From Pseudomonas thivervalensis (lineage in GTDB: Bacteria > Pseudomonadota > Gammaproteobacteria > Pseudomonadales > Pseudomonadaceae), in the NCBI RefSeq assembly GCF_001269655.1, contig NZ_LHVE01000004.1, positions 1 through 64,000 on the forward strand: DNA of 64,000 nucleotides, in the 5' to 3' direction. Positions 18,534-29,389 of this stretch are shown here, in pieces. The notes beneath the pieces are model-generated. The model searched no databases. It was not told the DNA's origin and was given only the letters and a program-made list of their open reading frames with translations. Position numbers and translations under genes: made by a program. Every line of letters starts with the position of its first letter. Within the stretch, counting starts at the first letter, position 1.

Positions 18534-19277
18534 ATGGCTCAGCAGGGCAGTGGTTATCAGGCTCGCTATAAACGCATTCTACTCAAGCTTAGCGGCGAGG
18601 CCCTGATGGGCTCGGAAGAGTTCGGGATCGATCCGAAAGTGCTGGATCGCATGGCCCTGGAAGTGGGCCAGTTGGTCGGGATCGGCGTTCAGGTCGGCCT
18701 GGTCATCGGCGGCGGCAACCTGTTCCGCGGCGCGGCGCTGAGCGCGGCCGGCATGGACCGGGTCACGGGCGACCACATGGGCATGCTGGCCACTGTGATG
18801 AACGCCCTGGCTATGCGCGACGCGCTGGAGCGTGCCAATATCTCCGCCATCGTGATGTCAGCCATTTCCATGGTTGGTGTGACCGATCACTACGACCGCC
18901 GCAAAGCCATGCGTCACCTCAATGCCAAGGAAGTGGTGATTTTTGCCGCCGGTACCGGTAATCCGTTCTTCACCACGGATTCGGCTGCCTGCCTGCGAGC
19001 GATCGAGATCGATGCCGATGTCGTGCTCAAGGCAACCAAGGTCGATGGCGTCTATACCGCTGACCCGTTCAAGGACCCGCATGCCGAGAAGTTCGATCAT
19101 CTGACCTACGATGAAGTGCTGGATCGCAAGCTGGGCGTAATGGATCTGACGGCTATCTGCCTGTGCCGCGACCACAAGATGCCGTTGCGCGTCTTTAACA
19201 TGAACAAGCCCGGTGCCCTGCTGAATATCGTCCATGGCGGCGCCGAAGGAACACTGATCGAGGAAGCTCAACAATGA
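18534..19277 (+). CDS. pyrH: UMP kinase
   Basis: A 247-residue amino-acid-kinase-fold enzyme that makes UDP from UMP and ATP, the entry to UTP and CTP. Motifs [10 protein letters not shown] (residues about 16-25) and [10 protein letters not shown] are clear. ATG follows AGGAGA. Overlaps frr by 4 bases (ATGA). Confidence 0.97.
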   Translation: MAQQGSGYQARYKRILLKLSGEALMGSEEFGIDPKVLDRMALEVGQLVGIGVQVGLVIGGGNLFRGAALSAAGMDRVTGDHMGMLATVMNALAMRDALERANISAIVMSAISMVGVTDHYDRRKAMRHLNAKEVVIFAAGTGNPFFTTDSAACLRAIEIDADVVLKATKVDGVYTADPFKDPHAEKFDHLTYDEVLDRKLGVMDLTAICLCRDHKMPLRVFNMNKPGALLNIVHGGAEGTLIEEAQQ

Positions 19278-19831
19278 TCAACGAAATCAAGAAAGACGCT
19301 GAACAGCGCATGCAGAAATCCCTGGAGTCCCTGGCCCACAACTTCGGTCGCATCCGCACCGGCCAGGCCCACCCGAGCATCCTCGAGGGTGTGATGGTGC
19401 CGTACTACGGCTCCGACACCCCGATCAAGCAAGTGGCCAACATCACCGTCAAGGACGCGCGCACCCTGCAGGTCGTGGCCTTCGAACGCAACATGCTGGG
19501 CGCAGTCGACAAGGCCATCGGCAGTGCCGGCCTGAACCTGAACCCGACCAACCTGGGGGAGCTGTTGTTGATCTCCATGCCGGCCCTGACTGAAGAAACC
19601 CGCAAGGGCTTCACCAAGCAGGCCCGTGATGTGGCTGAAGATGCTCGCGTCGCAGTGCGCAACATCCGCCGCGATGCCAACAGCCAGCTCAAGGACCTGG
19701 TCAAGGAAAAGGAAATCAGCGAAGACGAAGAGCGTCGCGCCACTGGCGAGATCGACGACCTGACCAAGAAATACGTGGCACAGATCGACGCTAATCTGGC
19801 GCAGAAAGAAAAAGACCTGATGGCCGTATAA
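19274..19831 (+). CDS. frr: ribosome recycling factor
   Basis: A 185-residue factor that, with EF-G, splits ribosomes after termination. Standard length, mostly helical, with the [13 protein letters not shown] and [20 protein letters not shown] segments of the family. Start overlaps the pyrH stop. Confidence 0.98.
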   Translation: MINEIKKDAEQRMQKSLESLAHNFGRIRTGQAHPSILEGVMVPYYGSDTPIKQVANITVKDARTLQVVAFERNMLGAVDKAIGSAGLNLNPTNLGELLLISMPALTEETRKGFTKQARDVAEDARVAVRNIRRDANSQLKDLVKEKEISEDEERRATGEIDDLTKKYVAQIDANLAQKEKDLMAV

Positions 19832-19844
19832 GGGTCTCGTTTTC

Positions 19845-20600
19845 ATGGAAAAGACCAAGCAGGCCGTGCCGTTCGCGGTGCCGCGCCACGTGGCGATCAT
19901 CATGGACGGCAACAACCGCTGGGCCAAGAAACGCTTCATGCCTGGCGTCGCCGGGCACAAGGCGGGGGTCGATGCGGTTCGTGCGGTCATCGAGGTGTGC
20001 GCCGAGGCAGGGGTCGAGGTGTTGACCTTGTTCGCCTTCTCCAGCGAGAACTGGCAGCGTCCGGCCGATGAAGTCAGCGCCTTGATGGACCTGTTCCTCA
20101 AGGCCCTGCGTCGTGAGGCCAAGCGCCTCAACGACAACAAGATCAGCTTGCGCATCATCGGTGATCGCTCGCGCTTCCATCCTGAATTGCAGGCGGCGAT
20201 GCGCGAAGCCGAGACCGCGACGGCGGGCAGCAATCGGTTCGTCCTGCAGATCGCCGCCAACTATGGTGGCCAGTGGGACATTGCCCAGGCTGCCCAGCGG
20301 CTGGCGCGGGAAGTCCAGGCCGGGCACTTGCGTCCGGAAGACATCACCCCTGAGCTGTTGCAAACCTGCCTGGCGACTGGCGACCTGCCATTGCCGGACC
20401 TGTGCATCCGTACCGGTGGCGAGCATCGCATCAGCAACTTCCTGCTCTGGCAGTTGGCTTATGCCGAGCTGTACTTCTCCGACCTGTTCTGGCCGGACTT
20501 CAAACACGAAGCCATGCGCACCGCACTGGCCGATTTCGCTTCCCGTCAGCGTCGCTTCGGTAAAACGAGCGAGCAGATCGAAGCTGGAGCCCGGGTTTAA
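19845..20600 (+). CDS. uppS: undecaprenyl diphosphate synthase
   Basis: A 251-residue cis-prenyltransferase that builds C55-PP, the lipid carrier for peptidoglycan and O-antigen. The catalytic Asp21 is in IIMDGNNRWAKKR; the C-terminal substrate motif is LCIRTGGEHRISNFLLWQ. Its stop overlaps the cdsA start by one base (TAATG). Confidence 0.97.
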   Translation: MEKTKQAVPFAVPRHVAIIMDGNNRWAKKRFMPGVAGHKAGVDAVRAVIEVCAEAGVEVLTLFAFSSENWQRPADEVSALMDLFLKALRREAKRLNDNKISLRIIGDRSRFHPELQAAMREAETATAGSNRFVLQIAANYGGQWDIAQAAQRLAREVQAGHLRPEDITPELLQTCLATGDLPLPDLCIRTGGEHRISNFLLWQLAYAELYFSDLFWPDFKHEAMRTALADFASRQRRFGKTSEQIEAGARV

Positions 20601-21406
20601 TGCTTAAACAACGAATCATCACCGCCTTGATCCTGTTGCCCATCGCCCTGGGTGGTTTCTTCCTGCTCAAAGGTGCCGGTTTTGCGCTGTTCATCGGGTT
20701 GGTCGTGACCTTGGGCGCATGGGAATGGGCGCGGCTGGCGGGTTTTCCTGCGCAGTCTGCGCGCGTGGCCTATGCAGCGGCCGTGGCCGCCATGTTGTTC
20801 ATCATGTACGTGCTGCCCGGCCTTGCGCCTTGGGTGCTGGGTGCGGCGGTGCTGTGGTGGGCGATGGCGACCTTCCTGGTCCTGACCTATCCACGAACGA
20901 CGCATCATTGGGCCAACGCGGCGACCAAGCTGGTGATCGGCCTGTTGATCCTGCTGCCGGCCTGGCAGGGGCTGATCTGGATCAAGCAAGGCCCGCTGGG
21001 CAACTGGCAGATCATGGCCGTGATGGTGCTGGTCTGGGGCGCCGATGTTGGCGCCTACTTCTCCGGCAAGGCCTTCGGCAAGCGCAAGCTGGCGCCGAAG
21101 GTCAGCCCCGGCAAGAGCTGGGAAGGGGTCTATGGCGGCCTGGCCCTGAGCCTGGTGATCACCACCGCGGTCGGCTTTGTGCGGGACTGGACGGTCGCGC
21201 AACTGTTCATGGGGCTTATTGGCGCCGCCCTGATCGTATTTGTGTCGGTGGTCGGCGACCTGACCGAAAGCATGTTCAAGCGCCAGTCCGGGATCAAGGA
21301 CAGCAGTAACCTGCTGCCCGGTCACGGTGGTGTGCTGGATCGCATCGACAGCCTGACCGCCGCGATCCCGATCTTTGCCGTGCTGTTGTGGATGGCGGCA
21401 TCGTGA
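20600..21406 (+). CDS. cdsA: phosphatidate cytidylyltransferase
   Basis: A 268-residue inner-membrane enzyme that makes CDP-diacylglycerol for all phospholipids. About eight hydrophobic segments; the signature [20 protein letters not shown] followed by GVLDRIDSL is complete at about residues 213-241. Confidence 0.96.
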   Translation: MLKQRIITALILLPIALGGFFLLKGAGFALFIGLVVTLGAWEWARLAGFPAQSARVAYAAAVAAMLFIMYVLPGLAPWVLGAAVLWWAMATFLVLTYPRTTHHWANAATKLVIGLLILLPAWQGLIWIKQGPLGNWQIMAVMVLVWGADVGAYFSGKAFGKRKLAPKVSPGKSWEGVYGGLALSLVITTAVGFVRDWTVAQLFMGLIGAALIVFVSVVGDLTESMFKRQSGIKDSSNLLPGHGGVLDRIDSLTAAIPIFAVLLWMAAS

Positions 21407-22593
21407 GTCGCCCCCAGCAGATCACTGTCCTTGGTGCGACCGGTTCCATAGGCCTGAGTACGCTTGACGTGATTGGCCGGCACCCGGAGCGCTACCAGGT
21501 GTTCGCCCTCAGTGGTTTCACGCGCTTGGGTGAGTTGCTGGCGTTGTGCATCCGCCACACGCCACGGTTTGCCGTGGTGCCCGAGGCTGGTGTGGCGCGG
21601 GCGTTGCAGGACGATCTGCGCGCAGCCGGCCTGCAAACCCGTGTGCTGGTGGGGGAGGAGGGGCTCTGCCAAGTGGCTGCCGACCCCGAAGTCGACGCCG
21701 TGATGGCGGCGATCGTCGGTGCGGCGGGCCTGCGTCCGACGCTGGCGGCGGTGGAAGCCGGCAAGAAGATCCTGCTGGCCAACAAAGAGGCGCTGGTGAT
21801 GTCCGGCGCGCTGTTCATGCAGGCCGTGCGCAAAAGCGGCTCGGTGTTGCTGCCCATCGACAGCGAGCACAATGCGATTTTTCAATGCATGCCGCAGGAT
21901 TTTTCCCGTGGCCTCGGTGCGGTAGGGGTCCGGCGGATTTTGCTGACGGCCTCCGGTGGTCCGTTCCGGCAGACGCCGCTGGAAGAATTGATGCATGTTT
22001 CACCCGAGCAGGCCTGTGCGCACCCGAACTGGTCCATGGGGCGCAAGATCTCCGTGGATTCGGCCAGCATGATGAACAAGGGGCTGGAGCTGATCGAAGC
22101 CTGCTGGCTGTTCGATGCCAAGCCGTCCCAGGTTGAAGTGGTGATCCATCCCCAGAGCGTGATTCACTCCCTGGTGGACTACGTCGACGGTTCGGTGCTG
22201 GCCCAGTTGGGCAACCCGGACATGCGCACCCCGATCGCCAACGCCCTGGCCTGGCCGGAGCGCATCGACTCAGGTGTTGCGCCGCTGGACCTGTTCGCCA
22301 TCGCGCGCCTGGATTTCCAGGCTCCCGACGAGCAGCGCTTCCCCTGCCTGCGCCTGGCGCGACAGGCGGCCGAGGCGGGCAACAGTGCGCCGGCCATGCT
22401 TAACGCGGCCAATGAAGTGGCGGTTGCGGCGTTTCTCGATGGGCGTGTCCGTTACCTCGAGATCGCGAGTATCATCGAGGAAGTCTTGAATCTCGAGGCC
22501 GTGGTTTCGGTCGATGACCTCGATACGGTATTTACGGCGGATGCCAGGGCTCGTGAGTTGGCGGGCCAATGGCTGCAGCGCCACGGGCGTTGA
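21403..22593 (+). CDS. dxr: 1-deoxy-D-xylulose 5-phosphate reductoisomerase
   Basis: A 396-residue NADPH-dependent enzyme, the first committed step of the MEP isoprenoid route. The NADPH loop [13 protein letters not shown] is near residue 10 and the [10 protein letters not shown] block near 150. GTG at 21403 is chosen: it overlaps the cdsA stop as GTGA and gives the usual N-terminus ([13 protein letters not shown]). ATG at 21388 would lie inside cdsA. Confidence 0.94.
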   Translation: MSRPQQITVLGATGSIGLSTLDVIGRHPERYQVFALSGFTRLGELLALCIRHTPRFAVVPEAGVARALQDDLRAAGLQTRVLVGEEGLCQVAADPEVDAVMAAIVGAAGLRPTLAAVEAGKKILLANKEALVMSGALFMQAVRKSGSVLLPIDSEHNAIFQCMPQDFSRGLGAVGVRRILLTASGGPFRQTPLEELMHVSPEQACAHPNWSMGRKISVDSASMMNKGLELIEACWLFDAKPSQVEVVIHPQSVIHSLVDYVDGSVLAQLGNPDMRTPIANALAWPERIDSGVAPLDLFAIARLDFQAPDEQRFPCLRLARQAAEAGNSAPAMLNAANEVAVAAFLDGRVRYLEIASIIEEVLNLEAVVSVDDLDTVFTADARARELAGQWLQRHGR

Positions 22594-22645
22594 AGCTGCG
22601 ATACGTTAGCCAGGGTTGCCCTGGACAGGATTGCGGAGAAAACAG

Positions 22646-23998
22646 ATGAGCGCGCTCTATATGATTGTCGGCACCCTGGTTGCCTTGGGGGTGTTGGTCA
22701 CGTTTCACGAATTCGGTCATTTCTGGGTCGCGCGTCGCTGCGGCGTCAAGGTCCTGCGTTTTTCCGTGGGCTTTGGCATGCCGCTGCTGCGTTGGCACGA
22801 TAAGAAGGGCACCGAATTCGTCGTGGCGGCCATCCCGCTGGGCGGCTACGTCAAGATGCTCGACGAGCGCGAAGGCGAAGTCCCAGCCGATCAGCTCGAT
22901 CAATCCTTCAATCGCAAGACCGTCCGTCAGCGTATCGCTATCGTCGCGGCGGGACCGATTGCCAACTTCCTGCTGGCCCTGGTGTTTTTCTGGGGCCTGG
23001 CCATGCTGGGCAGCGAGCAGGTGCGCCCGGTCATCGGTGGCGTAGAGACCGGCAGCGTGGCCGCGCGTGCCGGGCTGGGTGCCGGGCAGGAGATCGTCGC
23101 GATCGACGGCGAGCCGACATCGGGCTGGGCAGCGGTCAATCTGCAACTGGTGCGGCGCCTGGGCGAGAGCGGTTCGTTGCAATTGATGGTGCGCGAGCAG
23201 GGCTCCACCGTGGATTCGCCTCGCGAACTGGTCTTGGATAACTGGCTCAAGGGGGCCGACGAGCCGGATCCGATCCGTTCCCTGGGGATCAAGCCATGGC
23301 GTCCGGCGTTGCCGCCGATACTCGCTGAACTCGACCCGAAAGGTCCGGCCCAGGCCGCTGGCCTGAAAACCGGCGATCGGTTGCTGGCACTTGATGGCCA
23401 GCCTGTGGGTGACTGGCAGCAGGTAGTCGATTCGGTCCGTGTACGTCCTGATACCAAAATTTTGCTGCGCATCGAGCGCGACGGTGCTCCAATCGACGTC
23501 CCGGTGACCCTGGCCGCCCGCGGCGAGAGCAAGGCGCCGACCGGTTACCTGGGGGCGGGCGTCAAGGCCGTCGACTGGCCGCCGGAAATGATCCGCGAGG
23601 TCAGTTTCGGCCCGGTGGCGGCGATTGGCGAGGGTGCGCGTCGTACCTGGACCATGAGCATCCTGACGCTGGACTCACTCAAGAAAATGTTGTTCGGCGA
23701 GCTCTCGGTAAAAAACTTGAGTGGACCGATAACCATTGCTAAAGTGGCGGGCGCTTCTGCCCAGTCGGGCGTCGCTGATTTCCTGAATTTCCTTGCTTAT
23801 CTGAGCATTAGCCTGGGGGTTCTGAATTTGCTGCCTATCCCGGTACTGGATGGGGGGCATCTGCTGTTTTATCTGATCGAGTGGGCGCGTGGTCGTCCCT
23901 TGTCGGATCGGGTGCAAGGTTGGGGGATACAGATCGGTATCAGCTTGGTGGTCGGGGTCATGTTACTTGCCCTCGTCAACGATCTGGGTCGTCTGTAA
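22646..23998 (+). CDS. rseP: RIP zinc protease RseP (MucP)
   Basis: A 450-residue inner-membrane site-2 protease that cleaves anti-sigma factor (MucA/RseA) to release AlgU/sigma-E. The zinc motif HEFGH is at residues 21-25, two PDZ-like domains lie in the middle, and the third zinc ligand is in PVLDGGHL near residue 400. Start at MSALYMIVGT with AGGATTGCGGAGA before it. In the Pseudomonas order between dxr and bamA. Confidence 0.95.
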   Translation: MSALYMIVGTLVALGVLVTFHEFGHFWVARRCGVKVLRFSVGFGMPLLRWHDKKGTEFVVAAIPLGGYVKMLDEREGEVPADQLDQSFNRKTVRQRIAIVAAGPIANFLLALVFFWGLAMLGSEQVRPVIGGVETGSVAARAGLGAGQEIVAIDGEPTSGWAAVNLQLVRRLGESGSLQLMVREQGSTVDSPRELVLDNWLKGADEPDPIRSLGIKPWRPALPPILAELDPKGPAQAAGLKTGDRLLALDGQPVGDWQQVVDSVRVRPDTKILLRIERDGAPIDVPVTLAARGESKAPTGYLGAGVKAVDWPPEMIREVSFGPVAAIGEGARRTWTMSILTLDSLKKMLFGELSVKNLSGPITIAKVAGASAQSGVADFLNFLAYLSISLGVLNLLPIPVLDGGHLLFYLIEWARGRPLSDRVQGWGIQIGISLVVGVMLLALVNDLGRL

Positions 23999-24018
23999 CG
24001 CTTCGCTGAATTGCGAAT

Positions 24019-24044
24019 CTGCCGCATTTTGCGGCAGTTTGTTT
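24019..24044 (+). terminator. hairpin between rseP and bamA
   Basis: CTGCCGC (24019-24025) and GCGGCAG (24031-24037) with a T-rich tail. It would reduce read-through from the isoprenoid genes into bamA. Confidence 0.6.
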
Positions 24045-24072
24045 ATTGCCAGTTGGAATAAGAAAGGACTTC

Positions 24073-26460
24073 ATGAAACGTCTGCTGCTAACTGCGGTTC
24101 TCACCGTATTGATGATCGCCGAAGTTCACGCCGAGTCCTTCACTATCTCTGATATTCGCGTCAACGGCCTCCAGCGGGTTTCCGCGGGTAGCGTCTTTGG
24201 TGCCTTGCCGTTGAACGTCGGCGAGCAGGCGGATGATCGGCGCCTGGTGGAATCCACGCGTGCGCTGTTCAAGACCGGCTTCTTTCAAGATATCCAGCTG
24301 GGCCGCGACGGCAATGTCCTGGTCATCACGGTAGTCGAGCGCCCGTCGGTCGCCAGTATCGAGATCGAAGGCAACAAGGCGATCTCCACTGAAGACCTGA
24401 TGAAGGGCCTCAAGCAATCCGGCCTGGCCGAAGGCGAGATCTTCCAGCGCGCCACCCTCGAAGGTGTGCGTAACGAGCTGCAACGCCAGTACGTTGCCCA
24501 GGGCCGCTACTCGGCCACTGTCGACACCGAAGTGGTGCCGCAGCCGCGCAACCGTGTCGGCCTGAAGGTCAACATCAACGAAGGCACCGTGGCGGCCATC
24601 CAGCACATCAACGTGGTGGGCAACACGGTTTTCCCCGACGAAGACCTGATCGACCTGTTCGAACTCAAGACCACCAACTGGCTGTCGTTCTTCAAGAACG
24701 ACGACAAGTACGCCCGTGAAAAACTCTCCGGTGACCTGGAGCGCCTGCGTTCCTACTACCTGGACCGCGGCTACATCAACATGGACATCGCTTCGACCCA
24801 AGTGTCCATCACCCCGGACAAGAAGCACGTCTACATCACCGTTAACGTCAACGAAGGCGAGAAGTACACCGTTCGTGACGTCAAGCTCAGCGGTGACCTG
24901 AAGGTTCCCGAGGATCAGGTCAAGTCGCTGCTGCTGGTGCAGAAGGGCCAGGTGTTCTCGCGCAAGCTGATGACCACCACGTCCGAACTGATCACCCGTC
25001 GCCTGGGTAACGAGGGCTACACCTTCGCCAACGTCAACGGCGTGCCGCAGCCGCACGATGAAGACCACACCGTCGACATCACCTTCGCCGTGGACCCGGG
25101 CAAGCGTGCCTACGTCAACCGCATCAACTTCCGTGGCAACACCAAGTCCGAGGACGAAGTGCTGCGCCGTGAAATGCGCCAGATGGAAGGTGGCTGGGCG
25201 TCGACCTACCTGATCGATCAGTCCAAGACCCGCCTTGAGCGCCTGGGCTTCTTCAAGGAAGTCAACGTCGAGACGCCGGCTGTGCCGGGCGTCGATGACC
25301 AGGTCGATGTGAACTACAGCGTCGAAGAGCAAGCTTCCGGCTCGATCACCGCGAGCGTCGGTTTCGCCCAGAGCGCAGGCTTGATCCTGGGCGGTTCGAT
25401 CACCCAGAACAACTTCCTCGGTACCGGTAACAAGGTCAGCATCGGCCTGACCCGCAGTGAATACCAGACCCGCTACAACTTCGGCTACGTGGACCCCTAC
25501 TGGACCGCCGACGGCGTGAGCCTGGGCTACAACGCCTTCTATCGCACCACTGACTACGACGAACTCGATTCCGATGTTTCCAGCTATGCAGTTGACAGCC
25601 TGGGTGCCGGTGTCAACGTAGGTTATCCAATCAGCGAGACTTCGCGGCTTACATTCGGGCTCACCGCCCAGCAGGACGAGATCAGCACTGGCCGCTATAC
25701 CGTTGACGAGATCTTCGATTTCGTCGAGAAGGAAGGCGACAAGTACCTGAACTTCAAGGCGTCTGTTGGTTGGTCCGAGTCGACCCTGAACAAGGGGGTA
25801 TTGGCGACACGTGGTCACTCCCAGAGCCTGGTTCTTGAATCGACCGTACCGGGCAGCGACCTGTCGTTCTTCAAGCTCGATTATCGCGGCCAACTGTTCC
25901 AACCGCTGACCGATAACTACACCATGCGCCTGCACACCGAGCTGGGTTATGGCGATGGCTACGGTTCGACTGACGGCCTGCCGTTCTACGAGAACTATTA
26001 CGCGGGTGGTTTCAACTCGGTACGTGGCTTCAAGGACAGCACCCTGGGACCGCGCAGTACGCCGAGCCGTGGCGCATCCGTCACTGGCAACCAAGGGACC
26101 ATCCGAGATCCGGACCAGGATCCGCTGCCATTCGGTGGTAATGTCCTGATCCAGGGCGGGGTTGAGGTACTGTTCCCAATGCCGTTCGTCAAGGATCAGC
26201 GCTCCCTGCGTACCTCGGTATTCTGGGACGTGGGTAACGTATTCGACTCCAGTTGCGATAACGCCACCAACAACAATGGCACGTCATCCAATGCGGAATG
26301 CAACGACATCAGCCTCAGCAACCTTGCCAGTTCCGTCGGCGTGGGCGTGACCTGGGTTACCGCGCTGGGTCCCTTGAGCTTCGCATTGGCGATGCCGATC
26401 AAGAAACCGGATGACGCTGAAACCCAAGTGTTCCAATTCTCCCTCGGCCAGACGTTCTAA
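24073..26460 (+). CDS. bamA: outer membrane protein assembly factor BamA
   Basis: A 795-residue Omp85 protein, the core of the BAM machine that folds beta-barrels into the outer membrane. Signal peptide MKRLLLTAVLTVLMIAEVHA, five POTRA domains to about residue 420, then a 16-strand barrel. The conserved barrel-lumen motif VRGF appears in FNSVRGFKDSTLG, and the protein ends with the terminal Phe of outer membrane proteins (SLGQTF). Confidence 0.97.
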   Translation: MKRLLLTAVLTVLMIAEVHAESFTISDIRVNGLQRVSAGSVFGALPLNVGEQADDRRLVESTRALFKTGFFQDIQLGRDGNVLVITVVERPSVASIEIEGNKAISTEDLMKGLKQSGLAEGEIFQRATLEGVRNELQRQYVAQGRYSATVDTEVVPQPRNRVGLKVNINEGTVAAIQHINVVGNTVFPDEDLIDLFELKTTNWLSFFKNDDKYAREKLSGDLERLRSYYLDRGYINMDIASTQVSITPDKKHVYITVNVNEGEKYTVRDVKLSGDLKVPEDQVKSLLLVQKGQVFSRKLMTTTSELITRRLGNEGYTFANVNGVPQPHDEDHTVDITFAVDPGKRAYVNRINFRGNTKSEDEVLRREMRQMEGGWASTYLIDQSKTRLERLGFFKEVNVETPAVPGVDDQVDVNYSVEEQASGSITASVGFAQSAGLILGGSITQNNFLGTGNKVSIGLTRSEYQTRYNFGYVDPYWTADGVSLGYNAFYRTTDYDELDSDVSSYAVDSLGAGVNVGYPISETSRLTFGLTAQQDEISTGRYTVDEIFDFVEKEGDKYLNFKASVGWSESTLNKGVLATRGHSQSLVLESTVPGSDLSFFKLDYRGQLFQPLTDNYTMRLHTELGYGDGYGSTDGLPFYENYYAGGFNSVRGFKDSTLGPRSTPSRGASVTGNQGTIRDPDQDPLPFGGNVLIQGGVEVLFPMPFVKDQRSLRTSVFWDVGNVFDSSCDNATNNNGTSSNAECNDISLSNLASSVGVGVTWVTALGPLSFALAMPIKKPDDAETQVFQFSLGQTF

Positions 26461-26505
26461 TCGTCCGGCCCAAGATAACGACAATGGATTTTGTAGGAGT
26501 ACATC

Positions 26506-27009
26506 GTGCGTAAGTTGACTCAATTGGTTCTCCTGGCGACCGTACTGGTCGCAGGTCCGGCTTTTGCCGACATGAAGATTGCCGTGCTGAATTATCAGAT
26601 GGCCCTGCTGGAATCCGACGCGGCGAAGAAATACGCCGTGGATGCGGAGAAAAAATTCGGCCCGCAACTGACCAAGCTCAAGGGCCTGGAAAGCAGCGCC
26701 AAGGGCATCCAGGATCGACTGGTCGCCGGTGGCGACAAGATGGCCCAGGGCGAGCGCGAGCGTCTGGAGCTTGAATTCAAGCAAAAGGCCCGTGACTTCC
26801 AGTTCCAATCCAAGGAGCTGAACGAAGCGAAAGCTGTTGCCGACCGCGAAATGCTCAAGCAACTCAAGCCGAAACTCGACAGCGCCGTGGAAGAAGTCAT
26901 CAAGAAAGGTGGTTTTGACCTGGTGTTCGAGCGTGGCGCAGTGATCGATGTCAAGCCTCAATACGACATCACGCGCCAAGTGATCGAGCGCATGAATCAG
27001 CTGAAGTAA
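26506..27009 (+). CDS. skp: periplasmic chaperone Skp (OmpH)
   Basis: A 167-residue periplasmic holdase for unfolded outer membrane proteins. Start codon is GTG, preceded by TAGGAG. Signal peptide to about VAGPAFA, then a mature part with long charged helices (the tentacles) between about residues 45 and 120. Directly after bamA, which it serves. Confidence 0.94.
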   Translation: MRKLTQLVLLATVLVAGPAFADMKIAVLNYQMALLESDAAKKYAVDAEKKFGPQLTKLKGLESSAKGIQDRLVAGGDKMAQGERERLELEFKQKARDFQFQSKELNEAKAVADREMLKQLKPKLDSAVEEVIKKGGFDLVFERGAVIDVKPQYDITRQVIERMNQLK

Positions 27010-27012
27010 TCC

Positions 27013-28068
27013 ATGACAGCGACTATCAAGCTCGGCCAATTGGCCGAGTTCCTCGGCGCCACCCTGCGTGGCGACCCGGAGAAGGCAATCACTGGGCTAG
27101 CCACTTTGCAAGAGGCTGGCCCAGCTCAGTTGAGCTTTCTGGCAAACCCCCAATACCGCAAATACCTGGCCGACAGCCGGGCGGCCGCGCTGTTGCTCAA
27201 GGCCGCTGATGCCGATGGGTTTGCCGGTGATGCCCTGATCGTGCCCGATCCGTATCTGGCGTATGCACGCATTTCCCATCTGTTCGATCCCAAGCCGAAA
27301 TCGGCTGCCGGTATACATCCCAGCGCGGTGATTGCGGCAGATGCGGTGGTTGATCCTACGGCCAGCGTCGGTCCGTTCGTGGTTATCGAAAGCGCTGCCC
27401 GAATTGGTGCCGGCGTCACGCTGGGCGCCCATTGCGTTGTTGGTGCACGCAGCGAGATCGGCGAAGGCGGCTGGCTGGCGCCACGGGTCACCCTGTATCA
27501 CGATGTGCGCATCGGCAAGCGGGTGGTGATCCAGTCCGGCGCTGTGCTGGGCGGCGAAGGGTTCGGTTTTGCCAACGAGAAAGGCATCTGGCAGAAGATC
27601 GCCCAGATTGGTGGCGTCACCATTGGCGATGACGTGGAGATCGGCGTCAACACCGCGATCGACCGCGGGGCTCTGGCCGACACGGTCATCGGCAATGGCG
27701 TCAAGCTCGACAACCAGATCCAGATCGCTCACAACGTCCAGGTCGGTGACCACACCGCCATGGCCGCCTGTGTGGGCATCTCCGGCAGCACCAAGATCGG
27801 CAAGCACTGCATGCTCGCCGGTGGCGTGGGCCTCGTTGGCCATATCGATATCTGTGACAACGTGTTCCTGACCGGAATGACCATGGTGACCCACTCGATT
27901 ACCGAGCCGGGTGCCTATTCTTCCGGCACAGCCATGCAGCCGGCAGCCGAATGGCGCAAGAGCGCGGCGCGTATCCGCCAGCTCGACGACATCGCGCGGC
28001 GCCTCAAGCAGGTGGAAAAGCGTGTAGGGGACGTGACCCCTGGCGGTAATGCTTCATCAGATGGCTGA
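27013..28068 (+). CDS. lpxD: UDP-3-O-(3-hydroxyacyl)glucosamine N-acyltransferase
   Basis: A 351-residue acyltransferase for the third step of lipid A synthesis. N-terminal uridine-binding domain, then hexapeptide repeats (left-handed beta helix, about residues 100-290), then a C-terminal helix with [17 protein letters not shown]. Starts 3 bases after skp. Confidence 0.96.
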   Translation: MTATIKLGQLAEFLGATLRGDPEKAITGLATLQEAGPAQLSFLANPQYRKYLADSRAAALLLKAADADGFAGDALIVPDPYLAYARISHLFDPKPKSAAGIHPSAVIAADAVVDPTASVGPFVVIESAARIGAGVTLGAHCVVGARSEIGEGGWLAPRVTLYHDVRIGKRVVIQSGAVLGGEGFGFANEKGIWQKIAQIGGVTIGDDVEIGVNTAIDRGALADTVIGNGVKLDNQIQIAHNVQVGDHTAMAACVGISGSTKIGKHCMLAGGVGLVGHIDICDNVFLTGMTMVTHSITEPGAYSSGTAMQPAAEWRKSAARIRQLDDIARRLKQVEKRVGDVTPGGNASSDG

Positions 28069-28121
28069 TACCATTTCCATATCAAGTGTGCACAGCCGTT
28101 AGGGCATCTTGATTTGCTAGC

Positions 28122-28146
28122 GGAGTGCGCGTCACTCGTGCGCTCC
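28122..28146 (+). other. hairpin in the lpxD-fabZ gap
   Basis: GGAGUGCGC pairs with GUGCGCUCC (two G-U pairs) around a 7-base loop, about 28 bases before the fabZ ATG. No T run, so it is not a terminator; it may mark an RNA-processing or translation-control site. Confidence 0.35.
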
Positions 28147-28173
28147 CAATCTTTACATAGGCTTCCCCCCGAA

Positions 28174-28614
28174 ATGATGGACATCAACGAGATTCGCGAA
28201 TACCTGCCTCACCGTTACCCGTTCCTGCTGGTGGATCGGGTGGTGGACCTGGACGTTGAAGGCAAGCGCATTCGCGCCTATAAGAATGTCAGCATCAACG
28301 AGCCGTTCTTCAATGGTCACTTCCCCGCGCATCCAATCATGCCGGGCGTATTGATCATCGAGGCGATGGCCCAGGCTGCCGGGATCCTTGGTTTCAAAAT
28401 GCTTGACGTAAAGCCTGCCGATGGCACGCTCTATTACTTCGTCGGCTCCGACAAGCTGCGCTTCCGCCAGCCGGTCACCCCGGGTGATCAGTTGATCCTC
28501 GAAGCCAAGTTCATCAGTTGCAAGCGCCAGATCTGGAAGTTCGAATGCCAGGCTTCGGTCGACGGCAAGCCAGTCTGCTCCGCTGAAATCATCTGTGCGG
28601 AACGCAAACTATGA
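28174..28614 (+). CDS. fabZ: 3-hydroxyacyl-ACP dehydratase FabZ
   Basis: A 146-residue hot-dog-fold enzyme that dehydrates beta-hydroxyacyl-ACP in fatty acid elongation. Catalytic His49 (FNGHFPAHP) and Glu63 (LIIEAMAQ) are in place. The start [11 protein letters not shown] gives the family length; the earlier ATG at 28114 would translate the spacer. Overlaps lpxA by 4 bases. Confidence 0.96.
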   Translation: MMDINEIREYLPHRYPFLLVDRVVDLDVEGKRIRAYKNVSINEPFFNGHFPAHPIMPGVLIIEAMAQAAGILGFKMLDVKPADGTLYYFVGSDKLRFRQPVTPGDQLILEAKFISCKRQIWKFECQASVDGKPVCSAEIICAERKL

Positions 28615-29387
28615 GTTTGATTGACCCTCGCGCAATCATCGATCCGACGGCCGTCCTGGCCGCCGATGTCGAGGTCGGCCCGTGGTCGATTGTCGGCGCA
28701 GGTGTGGAAATCGGCGAGGGTACGGTGATCGGTCCCCACGTAATTCTCAAGGGACCGACCCGGATTGGTCGTCACAATCGCATCTACCAGTTTTCCTCGG
28801 TAGGCGAGGACACGCCCGATCTCAAGTACAAAGGTGAAGAAACCCGTCTGGTCATTGGCGATCACAACGTGATCCGCGAAGGCGTGACGATTCACCGTGG
28901 CACCGTTCAGGATCGTTCCGAAACGACCTTGGGCGACCACAACCTGATCATGGCTTATGCGCACATCGGCCACGACAGCGTGATTGGCAACCACTGCATC
29001 CTGGTCAACAACACCGCGTTGGCCGGCCATGTGCACGTGGACGATTGGGCGATCCTGTCCGGGTTCACCCTGGTGCACCAATATTGCCATATCGGCGCCC
29101 ACAGCTTCTCGGGCATGGGCACCGCCATCGGCAAGGACGTCCCGGCCTATGTCACGGTGTTCGGCAACCCGGCCGAAGCCCGCAGCATGAACTTCGAAGG
29201 CATGCGCCGTCGTGGTTTCAGCGAAGAGGCGATTACGGCCCTGCGCCGTGCCTACAAGGTGGTGTATCGCCAGGGCCTGACCGTCGAGCAAGCGCTCGCC
29301 GAACTGGCCGAAGCTTCGGCGCAATACCCGGAAGTCGCGATCTTTCGCGATTCCATCCAGTCTTCGACCCGCGGCATCACTCGCTGA
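28611..29387 (+). CDS. lpxA: UDP-N-acetylglucosamine acyltransferase LpxA
   Basis: A 258-residue hexapeptide-repeat trimer that starts lipid A synthesis by 3-O-acylation of UDP-GlcNAc. The catalytic histidine lies in [14 protein letters not shown] (about residue 121). FabZ and LpxA compete for the same 3-hydroxyacyl-ACP pool, and their genes are translationally coupled. Confidence 0.97.
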   Translation: MSLIDPRAIIDPTAVLAADVEVGPWSIVGAGVEIGEGTVIGPHVILKGPTRIGRHNRIYQFSSVGEDTPDLKYKGEETRLVIGDHNVIREGVTIHRGTVQDRSETTLGDHNLIMAYAHIGHDSVIGNHCILVNNTALAGHVHVDDWAILSGFTLVHQYCHIGAHSFSGMGTAIGKDVPAYVTVFGNPAEARSMNFEGMRRRGFSEEAITALRRAYKVVYRQGLTVEQALAELAEASAQYPEVAIFRDSIQSSTRGITR

Positions 29388-29389
29388 CC

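Noticed and set aside
24088..26094. Long open frame (668 codons) on the minus strand across bamA
   Set aside because: It is the GC-driven shadow of bamA, which has a signal peptide, POTRA and barrel motifs. The shadow has no known motif.
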